DNA from: Bdellovibrionales bacterium
GTDB taxonomy: Bacteria; Bdellovibrionota; UBA1018; CAIMNF01
DNA: 64,000 bases
Assembly (NCBI GenBank): GCA_947462765.1
Contig: CANHQK010000008.1
Coordinates: forward strand, 1-64,000
Reading direction: 5' to 3'
A program made the translations under genes and the position numbers. Positions within the stretch are counted from its first letter, which is position 1. Each line of letters opens with the position of its first letter. Shown one piece after another: positions 17,978 through 26,280 of this stretch. Below the pieces are notes generated by a model, which was not told the origin of the DNA, searched no databases, and worked only from the letters and a program-made list of their open reading frames with translations.

Positions 17978-18838
17978 ATGCCGAATCAGTTCAAATTGCA
18001 TGTTGTTCCCCCCCCAGCTTCGCTCGATTGGACCCATCCCCGTCAGCTTTTGAAAAAGACGCTCTGGCATCACCTGATCCAGGATTCACATCCCATCGGA
18101 CACTTTTACATCGAGATCGAGTCCGAGGAACCCAATGCCTATGGGGTGAAACACGTGATCAGCGGAATGAGCCGGCAGCACCGGAATCGCTCCACGGTCA
18201 AAGTCGCCATGGAACAAATCGGTATGGGGACTTTCTTTTATGATTTCCCCGGTAAACTCGATGCAGGGGTCGATGCCCGTCGCGGGGTCGAGTGGGCACG
18301 CCAAAAGGGACGGCTGAAAACCGTGGTGGTACCTCTTTCTTCGGAGCGGGCGCGGTTACTCTTCGAAGAACTGCATCTGTGGATATTGAACGGTTCTTTC
18401 CGACACTACGGGGGAGGACATCAGATTTTGCTGGGTCAAGGCTCGGGGTGTGCCGAGATGGGTGCCCACTTCCTGAATCTCGCACTCGGGAAGAAGGCGA
18501 TCCCAGAGAGTTGGATCCGTAAAGTCTACGCCCCGAACCATCTCGTCGGAGGGGCTCGGACCGGAAGAAGGGTGGGGATGCTTCAGCTTTACCTTGAGGG
18601 GCTCGAGTGGGCGAAGGGGCCGGAGGATGGTCAGTTGATCGCCACCCCGGACATGGAGTTGGCATGGGACTGGCTTGAAAAGCACTATCCCGGGAAGCCG
18701 GTCGTGACCTTGACTCCCGCTGAGTTTCCGGCGGATTTGGAACCGGTTGAGCGGATCCGGTTCACCGCCGGATACCCCCTTGAGTCTGAAGAGACTTTGC
18801 ATCAGCAGTGGGCGCGACTCCGCTTGGATCCGGCCTGA
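17978..18838 (+). CDS. Unknown protein, possible permuted papain-like fold
   Basis: I do not recognise this 286-residue protein. It has no signal peptide. A GHFYIEIES segment with H42 precedes GQGSGCAEMGAHFLNLA with C158 by about 115 residues. A His on an early strand before a Cys at a helix start is the order seen in circularly permuted NlpC/P60-LRAT-like proteins, but this is a weak visual resemblance. The start is 5 nt after prmA. Its last 77 nt overlap the convergent M19 gene. Confidence 0.65.
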   Translation: MPNQFKLHVVPPPASLDWTHPRQLLKKTLWHHLIQDSHPIGHFYIEIESEEPNAYGVKHVISGMSRQHRNRSTVKVAMEQIGMGTFFYDFPGKLDAGVDARRGVEWARQKGRLKTVVVPLSSERARLLFEELHLWILNGSFRHYGGGHQILLGQGSGCAEMGAHFLNLALGKKAIPESWIRKVYAPNHLVGGARTGRRVGMLQLYLEGLEWAKGPEDGQLIATPDMELAWDWLEKHYPGKPVVTLTPAEFPADLEPVERIRFTAGYPLESEETLHQQWARLRLDPA

Positions 18839-19985
18839 CCCTCTGCCACAGCGTTAAAAAATGCTCGAGGACTTTCGGCTCGTACCTGACCAGAGACGGG
18901 ATATGGGCGTACTCCGCATACCCGGGTTCGGAAGGTGCATCGCATGGGGGTGACAAACCTTGCAGAGGTGCGTTCGCATCCGATCCGAGTGCGACGCGAT
19001 GTTCTCCGAGTTCGGCTCTCAAGGAATCAAATGCCTTTCTGAAGGTGCTCACGCCGCTTCGACATCCGTTTTCCGCGGATTCGACCCGAATCATTTCCTC
19101 GCTCGGGATGAGTCCGACGATTCCGTCGGACTTTCCGCGGATTTCACGGATCAAGGTCTCAGAGAGACCGCGCTCTGCTGGGAAGGAATCCCTGCTGGCG
19201 GTGTGAGTCACCAGGATCGGAAGATTCCGCTCACGAAGAAGGGGAATCAGGCGCTCCACAGTGAGATCGTTTGCGTGCGAAAAATCGATCCAGACCTGTT
19301 TCTGGATCAGCGCCCCGATCAGTTCGAGACCGAGTTCCGAGATGCCGACCGGACTCCTGCAGATGCCCCCTGGGCAGGTCCCCCGGTGATTGAGCCAAGC
19401 GAAAAAGAGCGAGACCGGAGTGTTGAACAGGGCAGCCCAGGGTTTCATGAGGGCGACCCCGCCAAAGCGGTCTTCGGTGAGGTGAAATGGCGTCAGGATG
19501 GCCAGCCCCCGATCGACCCAGCGATCTAAATCGGCAGGCGTGCGGATCGCCCCGTAGGCGCCTTCGATCGAAAGAATCAGCACCTTCTTTCCCGATTTGA
19601 GCGCGCTACGGGCCTCACGTGGCGATCGGGCCAGGGTCCAGATGGAGCCCGGAGCATCGACAAAAGCTTTGATCTGACGGTATTCCTCTTCGAGAGCCTC
19701 TGAGACGTTGGATTCGCGTCCCGGGAGATGCATGCGGCTCAACCACGGATGGCCATAGAGAGAAACCACGATCACTTCCGGACTCTTCGGATTCAACAGA
19801 GAGGTCCGGCTCGCCTTGGTCCTGATCCGGGAGGTCCAGTCCGGACTTCGGGGGGGGGATTCGAAATCACCGATCAGTCCCGGTCCCATTCCGGGTTTCA
19901 TCACCAAATGAGCATGGAGATCGACTTGTGCTGATGCGACCGGAACCAAAGCGGAAAGAAGGGCCATGATGCGGAGCGGGAACAT
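18762..19985 (-). CDS. M19 membrane-dipeptidase-like protein, exported
   Basis: This 407-residue protein has a signal peptide (residues 1-19, ending ASA) directly followed by VDLHAHL, the HxH first-metal motif of the amidohydrolase-fold dipeptidases. Further on it shows ILSIEGA (bridging Glu), VWIDFSHAND, ILVTHTAS and ALGSDANA (distal Asp), in the right order for family M19. These zinc enzymes hydrolyse dipeptides, including D-amino-acid forms. Its C-terminal residues overlap the unknown gene on the other strand by 77 nt, so the natural end may differ. Confidence 0.8.
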   Translation of the reverse strand: MFPLRIMALLSALVPVASAQVDLHAHLVMKPGMGPGLIGDFESPPRSPDWTSRIRTKASRTSLLNPKSPEVIVVSLYGHPWLSRMHLPGRESNVSEALEEEYRQIKAFVDAPGSIWTLARSPREARSALKSGKKVLILSIEGAYGAIRTPADLDRWVDRGLAILTPFHLTEDRFGGVALMKPWAALFNTPVSLFFAWLNHRGTCPGGICRSPVGISELGLELIGALIQKQVWIDFSHANDLTVERLIPLLRERNLPILVTHTASRDSFPAERGLSETLIREIRGKSDGIVGLIPSEEMIRVESAENGCRSGVSTFRKAFDSLRAELGEHRVALGSDANAPLQGLSPPCDAPSEPGYAEYAHIPSLVRYEPKVLEHFLTLWQRVRPDPSGVAPTADAKSLQTQGGIRR

Positions 19986-20006
19986 GGCTTCATCCTAGCA
20001 TGAGGT

Positions 20007-20036
20007 TTGACAAAGAGGGGGGCTTTCCGATTTAAT
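20007..20036 (+). promoter_or_regulatory. Promoter predicting a leaderless oppA-like mRNA
   Basis: A perfect TTGACA (20007-20012) and TTTAAT (20031-20036, 5/6) are 18 nt apart. Initiation 7 nt downstream would fall on the A of the ATG at 20043. No Shine-Dalgarno lies between. Confidence 0.5.
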
Positions 20037-20042
20037 TACCCC

Positions 20043-21713
20043 ATGAAAATCAGCATCTTGATCCTGCTGTCCTGGTTCTTTGCCTCAGGGTATTCCCTTG
20101 CTTCGACTTCCTACGAAAAGTTCCCGGTTCAGAAGAAGGGCGGGACCTTCACTGATGTGCTGGGCATGACTCCCCGGACGATGGTCCCGATGCTCGCGAC
20201 CGATGTCGATTCGATGGAATTGGGAGCCTTGTTCTATCTGCCTCTGTTCGGCAAAGACGGGCAGACTTGGGAGGATTATCCTTCTCTGGCCGAGAAGCTG
20301 GATATTTCGAAGGACCGCAAGGTGTACACCTACACCTTGAATGCCAAGGCCCGTTGGTCGGACGGGAGTCCGGTCACCACCGATGACGTGGAGTATACCT
20401 TTCAAAAACTCATGGATCCCAAGACCGAGGCGGCAGCGCTACGCTCGTATTACGAGAATGTGACGTTCGAGAGAGTGGATGGTCGGACTTTCCGATTTAA
20501 AATCGAGAAGCCCAAGTTCAATACTCTGACTTTTTTAAACGAGTTCCAGACGATCCAGAAAAAACAGTTCGAAAAAGAACCTGACTTCAACAAGAGCAAG
20601 GAGGCCCTGAAACCTGTTGGGAACGGGCCTTTCCGTTTCAAGTCGCTCTCTCGCGATCAGCGGGTGGTGGTGGAGCGTGATCAGAATTGGTGGGCAAAAG
20701 ATCTACCGGTGTTCAAAGCCCGGTTCAATTTCGATGTCATCCAATTCAAAATCATCCAGGATCCGACTCTCCGGTACGAGAAACTGCTTCAAGGCGAGAT
20801 CGATCAAACCATCCTGACTTCCGATCAGTTCGTGACCCAGGTCAACGGGGTGGATCGTGAGCGCTTCGGCAAGACCTCTAATGAGGGGAAGAAGGTCTGG
20901 GCCGACAAGCTCAAGTCATCGGGGCCGATGGGTTGGCTCGGTATGGCTTTGAACCTGAAGAATCCGATGCTCGCTTCCGTGAAAACGCGCAAGGGGCTGG
21001 CTTATCTGATCGATTACGCCTCGATCACTGACAAGGCTTTTTACGGGACGATGGAACAATCGGTTTCTCCATTTAATTCAGCCTCGGACAATGTCCACCC
21101 CTCATTGAAGCAGGCCCAGAACCGTTATCGCTTCGATCCCAAGAAGGCAGCCGAATTCTTCGAACAAGATGGTTGGAAAAAGGATCCTTCCTCTCCGGTT
21201 TTGGTCAAAGAGATCAATGGAAAGAAAGTTCCTTTCAAACTCCAGTTCAAGTTCCCTCTCGGTAGCCCTGCTCAGAGCAAGGCGGCCCAGATGTTGAAAG
21301 AAGTGTTCAAAAAGCAGGGAGTGGAGCTGGAGCTCAGGGCCATGGATACCACGGCTCTTTACAAGGATTTTGAAGACTCGAACTTTGAAGCCATGTTCAT
21401 GGCATGGTCAGGTAGCATGGAACCGGACCCGAAACAGTTGTGGTCGACGGATTCCATGAAGGGCGGTTCCAACAAGGTTTCCTTTTCAAACCCCAAGGTG
21501 GACGCGCTCATCCAGAAGGCCAATTTCGAGTTCAACCGCAAGTCCAGGACCAAGATTCTCCAGGAGATCGGAAAAATCCTGTACGAGGAACTGCCTTATA
21601 TTTTCATTTGTGAGCGCCATTTCATCCTGCAGGGGACAAATTCGCGTATCAAATCCCCGGTCTGGATCGAGAAGTTCGGATCATCTTCAGCTAAGGAGTT
21701 GTTCTATGAGTAA
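20043..21713 (+). CDS. ABC transporter peptide-binding protein (SBP family 5)
   Basis: This 556-residue periplasmic protein has a signal peptide (about residues 1-20, ending SLA). It has the family-5 extracellular solute-binding fold: AKARWSDGSPVTTDDVEYTFQKL is the typical signature region of DppA/OppA/NikA. LRYEKLLQGEIDQTI and the C-terminal YEELPYIFI also fit. It should capture oligopeptides or another peptide-like ligand. No permease or ATPase gene is adjacent, so it would use components encoded elsewhere. Its stop overlaps the thrS start by 8 nt. Confidence 0.88.
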   Translation: MKISILILLSWFFASGYSLASTSYEKFPVQKKGGTFTDVLGMTPRTMVPMLATDVDSMELGALFYLPLFGKDGQTWEDYPSLAEKLDISKDRKVYTYTLNAKARWSDGSPVTTDDVEYTFQKLMDPKTEAAALRSYYENVTFERVDGRTFRFKIEKPKFNTLTFLNEFQTIQKKQFEKEPDFNKSKEALKPVGNGPFRFKSLSRDQRVVVERDQNWWAKDLPVFKARFNFDVIQFKIIQDPTLRYEKLLQGEIDQTILTSDQFVTQVNGVDRERFGKTSNEGKKVWADKLKSSGPMGWLGMALNLKNPMLASVKTRKGLAYLIDYASITDKAFYGTMEQSVSPFNSASDNVHPSLKQAQNRYRFDPKKAAEFFEQDGWKKDPSSPVLVKEINGKKVPFKLQFKFPLGSPAQSKAAQMLKEVFKKQGVELELRAMDTTALYKDFEDSNFEAMFMAWSGSMEPDPKQLWSTDSMKGGSNKVSFSNPKVDALIQKANFEFNRKSRTKILQEIGKILYEELPYIFICERHFILQGTNSRIKSPVWIEKFGSSSAKELFYE

Positions 21714-23532
21714 GACAGAAGTCCTGAATGAAATCACCGAACCCACCGGGCTCAATGAGCTCGAGACCGTACGTCACTCTTGTGCGCATGTGATGGCCCA
21801 TGCCATCCAACGCCTCTGGAAGGATGCAAAATTCGGTATCGGACCGACTGTCGAGGATGGGTTTTACTATGATGTGGAACTTCCGGTTCAGCTCACCACG
21901 GATGACTTGAAGAAGATTGAGAAAGAGATGAACCGGATCATCGGAGATGGTAAAGAGTTCGTCCGCACCGAGCTACCGGTTAGTGAGGCGATCGAAAAGT
22001 TCAAAGGGATGAATCAGCCGTTCAAGGTCGAGATCATCGAGACTCTCCGCGACCAGTTCGGAGCTTCGACGGTGAGCACCTACTCAGAGGGAGACTTCAC
22101 GGATCTCTGCCGGGGGCCTCACATTGAGCGCGCTTCAAAGATCAAGGCCTTCAAGCTGATGTCACTCGCAGGGGCCTATTGGCGCGGGAGCGAGAAAAAC
22201 CCGATGCTCCAGCGGATCTACGGGACGGCATTTCTCTCTCGCGAAGCACTTGATGAGCACTTGCATCTTCTCGAGGAGGCAAAACGCCGGGATCATCGCA
22301 AGCTCGGCAAGGAACTCGATCTTTTCGCCTTCCACCCCGAGGCGCCCGCGAGTCCATTTTTCCATCCGAAGGGAACCATTGTTTACAACCGTTTGGTCCA
22401 GTATGTGCGGGACATGTACGCCTACTACGGGTATGACGAGGTGATCACCCCTCAGATCTTCGATACGGTGCTCTGGAAGACCTCTGGGCACTACGATAAC
22501 TACAAAGACGATATGTTCTTCGTGGCCAAAGGGTTGGATGCGGCCCAGGGCGCCAAAAGTACGGAGGGGGAGAGAGAGTTCGCCGTGAAGCCGATGAACT
22601 GCCCGGCTTCGACCTATATCTTCTCCGCGCACAAGCGCTCCTATCGGGATCTGCCACTTCGCTTGGCGGATTTCGGCAGGCTTCACCGGAATGAGCTCTC
22701 GGGTGTCACGGCTGGCCTGACGCGTGTCCGTACATTCTGTCAGGATGACGCTCACGTGTATTGTACTCTGGACCAGGTCGAGGCGGAGATCGGGAAGATT
22801 CTCGATATGGTCGTGAAGACTTATACCATTTTCGATTTCAAGGTCGATGATCTCGAAATTTTTCTCTCCACCCGTCCCGAAAAACGGATCGGTTCCGACG
22901 AAATCTGGGATCGTGCCGAAGGGGCTCTCCGTAAGATTCTGGACCAGACCGGGCGGTCGTACGGAATTGATGAGGGGGGTGGGGCTTTTTACGGTCCGAA
23001 GATCGATATCAAGGTCAAGGACGCACTGAAAAGAAAATGGCAGCTCGCAACCGTCCAACTCGATTTCAACCTTCCCGAACGCTTCGACTGTTCCTATGTC
23101 GGTTCGGACAATGCGGCCCACCGTCCGGTGGTGATCCACAAGGCGGTACTCGGGTCATTGGAGAGGTTTCTAGGAGTGCTGATCGAACATGTTGCGGGTG
23201 CGTTCCCGTTCTGGCTGGCTCCGGTGCAGTGCCGTCTCATCCCGATTACCGATGCTCACATTCCCTATTGCGAGGAAATGGGCAAGCGCCTCCGCGCTCT
23301 GGGTATCCGTTTTGAGATCGACTCCAGGAACGAGAAGATGGGGCTCAAAACCCGTGAAGCCCAGATGTCGAAGATCCCCCTGATGCTGGTTGCAGGCGAC
23401 ATGGAAATGCAGAATGCAACCTTCGCGGTCAGGAAGTACGGATCTCGCGACTCGGAGACTCTGGGGATCGAAGCCATTCTCGGCCAGATGGAGGAGTGGA
23501 ACGCGATTCCGAAAAAACCGTTTCAGCTGTGA
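21706..23532 (+). CDS. thrS: Threonyl-tRNA synthetase lacking the TGS domain
   Basis: This 608-residue class II synthetase charges tRNA-Thr. The editing domain is intact, with HSCAHVMAHA (HxxxH) and DLCRGPH. The catalytic core has MNCPAS (zinc Cys) and RLADFGRLHRNELSG (motif 2). The C-terminal anticodon-binding domain is also present. The protein starts at ELETVRHSCAH, so the usual N-terminal TGS domain of about 60 residues is absent. The ATG at 21706 has AAGGAG 7 nt upstream, and upstream in-frame sequence is not TGS-like. It is coupled to the upstream transport gene and converges on the HD-GYP gene with a 10-nt overlap. Confidence 0.95.
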   Translation: MSKTEVLNEITEPTGLNELETVRHSCAHVMAHAIQRLWKDAKFGIGPTVEDGFYYDVELPVQLTTDDLKKIEKEMNRIIGDGKEFVRTELPVSEAIEKFKGMNQPFKVEIIETLRDQFGASTVSTYSEGDFTDLCRGPHIERASKIKAFKLMSLAGAYWRGSEKNPMLQRIYGTAFLSREALDEHLHLLEEAKRRDHRKLGKELDLFAFHPEAPASPFFHPKGTIVYNRLVQYVRDMYAYYGYDEVITPQIFDTVLWKTSGHYDNYKDDMFFVAKGLDAAQGAKSTEGEREFAVKPMNCPASTYIFSAHKRSYRDLPLRLADFGRLHRNELSGVTAGLTRVRTFCQDDAHVYCTLDQVEAEIGKILDMVVKTYTIFDFKVDDLEIFLSTRPEKRIGSDEIWDRAEGALRKILDQTGRSYGIDEGGGAFYGPKIDIKVKDALKRKWQLATVQLDFNLPERFDCSYVGSDNAAHRPVVIHKAVLGSLERFLGVLIEHVAGAFPFWLAPVQCRLIPITDAHIPYCEEMGKRLRALGIRFEIDSRNEKMGLKTREAQMSKIPLMLVAGDMEMQNATFAVRKYGSRDSETLGIEAILGQMEEWNAIPKKPFQL

Positions 23533-24920
23533 GGTTGATCCAGGGTTCCCGGTATCGAGGGTTCGGGAAAAAGCTGGAGCAACTGCTTCAGTAGCTCTGG
23601 ATTGTAGCGGATATTCGAGGGATCGTTCACTTGCAAGGATCTGAGGTGTGATACCGCTTGGTGCGGAGTCATGAGCGGCTGGCCCTCTTTCAGGCAGGTG
23701 AGGTAATCAAATCGATCTGCGAGAGCCAGTACTTGGGCTTCTTTGCAGATCCGGTCTCCGAAATAGCCGTTCGGATAACCGGTACCGTTATAGAGCTCGT
23801 GATGCTGGAGAATGGCTTTGGTGACAATCTCCGGGACCACGATTTTTCGCGATTTGATCAGCTCCACCGAGATCTCAGGATGCTTCTTGTAAGCCTCTAA
23901 TTGCTCAGGGCTCATCCGTTCGGGGTCGAGCACCTGGATCTCGGCCGGGAGTTCGGCAATCCCGATATCATGCAAGAGGCCTGCAAGAGCGAGTTCTTCC
24001 GGTTTCCCGATGCCGAGCCCCATGGAGAAGAGCGCGGCCAGAGTCGAAACGTTGGCCGAATGGGAGTAGCCGTCCCCGCGCTCTCCGAGAAGGGTTTGAA
24101 TCCTCGAGTACCAGTCGTTTTCAGCTCCCTGAAGGATGTAGGATTTTACGATCTCCCCGCAATCTTTCATGATGGAGGCGCCTGTCTCAAAGGAAGCCGA
24201 TTTATCGGAGAACAATCCCCCGATCAGGTCCCTGACCGCACCCGAGAGGCGTTCTTTTTTCTCGGTGACGCTCAATTGTTCCGAAGAACCGAGAGCATGG
24301 AGACGTTTTGCCGAATAGGCGTAAAATTGCTTGATCTGGTCGGTGGGAACCTGGATGTTACTGAACTTGCTGTTTTTGATCCGATCCACGCGCGACTGAT
24401 CCAAGGCGTCGCCCGGGTTGCTGAGTTTTACGTAGCGATTGTTCGCAGGGAGATAAATGCTGGTTTCGAAATCAAGTTCCTGTCCCGGCTCAAGATCGAT
24501 GATCTTCACGGCGCGATAAGATTTGAGCTTTCCTTTACTGGCTTGAGCCAGGGCGTCTGCCACTGAGGTCCTGAGGTTGGTGATGTCCATCGGCATCAGG
24601 AAGGCATCGGTGAACCCGTTTTTCAGAAAACTCTTCCGCTCGAAACCCTCTCTTTTGTCGCAAACCAGAAAAATGGCTGTTTCTGGAAATTGCATACGGA
24701 GTGATTGAGCCAACTCGTTAGCCGGGAAATCTGAAGTTGCCGGGCCGGAAATGACGAGGCAGGGTGGCGTCGGTTGCTCTTGAAGGACCGAGTCCATTTC
24801 CATCGGGATCTCGACGATGCTGACGCGAGAAAGGGAATCCGACAGGAGCTTTTTGATCTCCTCTCCGAGTCCGACCGTCAGGACGATCAATTGCCCATCT
24901 GTTGTCGGGTGACCAGCCAT
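23523..24920 (-). CDS. HD-GYP phosphodiesterase with degenerate receiver
   Basis: This 465-residue protein has an HD-GYP domain in its C-terminal half: SHSANVSTL, LLHDIGIAELP and HHELYNGTGYP (HHE-[x]-GxGYP). These enzymes hydrolyse cyclic-di-GMP. The first 125 residues look like a CheY fold, but the phosphoacceptor Asp position is not acidic (VISGPATSD), so it is probably a pseudo-receiver. A middle region (130-280) is unassigned. It lies 7 nt downstream of a CheY gene in the same operon, which could supply the phosphorylated partner. Confidence 0.88.
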   Translation of the reverse strand: MAGHPTTDGQLIVLTVGLGEEIKKLLSDSLSRVSIVEIPMEMDSVLQEQPTPPCLVISGPATSDFPANELAQSLRMQFPETAIFLVCDKREGFERKSFLKNGFTDAFLMPMDITNLRTSVADALAQASKGKLKSYRAVKIIDLEPGQELDFETSIYLPANNRYVKLSNPGDALDQSRVDRIKNSKFSNIQVPTDQIKQFYAYSAKRLHALGSSEQLSVTEKKERLSGAVRDLIGGLFSDKSASFETGASIMKDCGEIVKSYILQGAENDWYSRIQTLLGERGDGYSHSANVSTLAALFSMGLGIGKPEELALAGLLHDIGIAELPAEIQVLDPERMSPEQLEAYKKHPEISVELIKSRKIVVPEIVTKAILQHHELYNGTGYPNGYFGDRICKEAQVLALADRFDYLTCLKEGQPLMTPHQAVSHLRSLQVNDPSNIRYNPELLKQLLQLFPEPSIPGTLDQPHS

Positions 24921-24927
24921 CGGGTGA

Positions 24928-25323
24928 TCAGCCTCCGCGCTTCTTGTGGACTGCTTCGAGCTTTTCGATCAACTGCTCTTTGCCGAATGGCTTGACTACG
25001 TAGTTGTCCACGCCAGCTTTGATCGCTTCGACGACCTGGTGCTGTTCGGCTTCGGCCGTGACCATGATGAACGGGGTGGTCTTGAAACGGCTGTCAGCGC
25101 GGAGCCTTTTTACAAGATCGAGTCCTGAACAGTTCGGCATATTCCAGTCGGAAATCACCAAACCGATCGGAGGAGTGGAGTTCTGGATCGCCTCCCAGGC
25201 CAGGATGCCATCAGCCGCTTCGATGATATTTTGAAAGCCGATCTCTTTCAGGACCTTACTGACCAGTTTCCTCATGGTCATCATGTCGTCGACCACGAGA
25301 ACTTTGATCTGTGTATTGAACAT
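24928..25323 (-). CDS. Single-domain CheY-like response regulator
   Basis: This 131-residue receiver has the acidic pair in LVVDDMMTMRK, the phosphoacceptor Asp in LVISDWNMP, the conserved Thr/Ser in FIMVTAEA and the Lys in VVKPFGK. The sequence is close to motility-type CheY (VDDMMTMRKLV, SDWNMP). ATG 25323 is chosen over the upstream in-frame codon because GAGGAGACAGG precedes it. It is co-transcribed with the HD-GYP gene and may tie chemotaxis phosphorylation to cyclic-di-GMP level. Confidence 0.93.
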   Translation of the reverse strand: MFNTQIKVLVVDDMMTMRKLVSKVLKEIGFQNIIEAADGILAWEAIQNSTPPIGLVISDWNMPNCSGLDLVKRLRADSRFKTTPFIMVTAEAEQHQVVEAIKAGVDNYVVKPFGKEQLIEKLEAVHKKRGG

Positions 25324-25344
25324 TTTCCTGTCTCCTCGCCGTAG

Positions 25345-25374
25345 ATTGTACTTTGGAACGGGTCTCACTGTCTT
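25345..25374 (-). promoter_or_regulatory. Candidate promoter of cheY/HD-GYP operon
   Basis: On the minus strand AAGACA (25369-25374) and TACAAT (25345-25350, 5/6) have an 18-nt spacer; the CheY start lies about 15 nt after the predicted transcription start. Confidence 0.4.
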
Positions 25375-25458
25375 TTTTTTTCATCGGCATCCTGAAGCGC
25401 TCAGGAGTGTCAAAAGAATGACCTCGCGAGTCCGCATGGGGTGAGGCACACTAGATCC

Positions 25459-25953
25459 ATGCCGAAAAAAGATGAGAAGCGTAGCCGGGTCCGTGTTCCC
25501 TTGAAGAGCCGAGTGAGGCATTCCGAGTACCAGGTGCTCGGCACTCCTGTGTTCCTAGAGAATGCGGCCATTGACCTTTCAAGTGGCGGGATTTCATTCG
25601 AAGCTTCGCGGGAATACCGGGTGGGGAGTCTGGTGATTCTTGAGTTTGAGTTGAACGGTGAGAAGCTGAAGCTTCTGGTCTGTGTTGCCTGGGTGAAAAA
25701 AGTCGCAAAGGACCGTTTTCAGGTCGGGGCCGAAGTGATGGCCATGGATCCGGGAGAAAAGGAGCGCCTGAGGTCCCATCTGGGCGGGATGATTGAATCT
25801 CTCGGAAAGGCGTCCCGTTCTGGAACCCGGAAGAAGAAATCGGTCAATAAGAAAGCCGTTAAAAAGAAGAATTCTAAAAAGAAGACCGCTAAAAAGAAAC
25901 CATCAGTCCGGAAAAAACAGACCAGAAAGCCTCAGTCCCGGAAAATGAAATAG
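25459..25953 (+). CDS. PilZ-domain protein with histone H1-like tail
   Basis: This 164-residue protein carries a PilZ domain at about residues 1-105. An N-terminal Arg cluster (KRSRVRVPLKSRVR) stands in for RxxxR, with IDLSSGGISFEAS matching the (D/N)xSxxG motif for cyclic-di-GMP binding. Residues from about 118 form a Lys/Arg/Ser tail of repeated KKx(A/S)(V/T)xKK units, like bacterial H1/Hc1-type proteins that bind nucleic acid. No strong Shine-Dalgarno is seen. It lies divergent from the CheY/HD-GYP operon, which fits a cyclic-di-GMP role. Confidence 0.8.
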   Translation: MPKKDEKRSRVRVPLKSRVRHSEYQVLGTPVFLENAAIDLSSGGISFEASREYRVGSLVILEFELNGEKLKLLVCVAWVKKVAKDRFQVGAEVMAMDPGEKERLRSHLGGMIESLGKASRSGTRKKKSVNKKAVKKKNSKKKTAKKKPSVRKKQTRKPQSRKMK

Positions 25954-26276
25954 GCGGCCCCGAGCAGGCAGATCGACGCATACAGGTAGTTCCGCGTGAT
26001 CGGGGTTTTCATGTAAAACACCGCGAATCCCGCGAAAATCAACATGGTCAGGATCTCCTGGATGATCTTGAGCTGTGAAAGGGTGAAGGTCTCCGATCCC
26101 ATTCGGTTTGCAGGCACCTGGAGGCAATATTCGATGAATGCGATCGACCAGCTGCTCAAGATGGCAAGGATCAGCGGTTTTTCACGCATGTTCTTGAGGT
26201 GCCCGTACCAGGCATAGGTCATGAACAAGTTGGCCAGAGCGAGTAGCAGGATCGGATTCCAGTGTTTCAAGGACAT
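25932..26276 (-). CDS. DUF486 / DMT-family membrane protein
   Basis: This 114-residue protein with four predicted membrane helices matches the small DUF486 group. It has the characteristic start (NPILLLALANLFMTYAWYGHLK) and the SWSIAFIEYCLQVPANRMG segment. DUF486 belongs to the drug/metabolite transporter fold; no substrate is known. It is 4 nt downstream of the 2OG oxygenase gene and overlaps the convergent PilZ gene by 22 nt. Confidence 0.88.
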   Translation of the reverse strand: MSLKHWNPILLLALANLFMTYAWYGHLKNMREKPLILAILSSWSIAFIEYCLQVPANRMGSETFTLSQLKIIQEILTMLIFAGFAVFYMKTPITRNYLYASICLLGAAYFIFRD

Positions 26277-26280
26277 GGGC

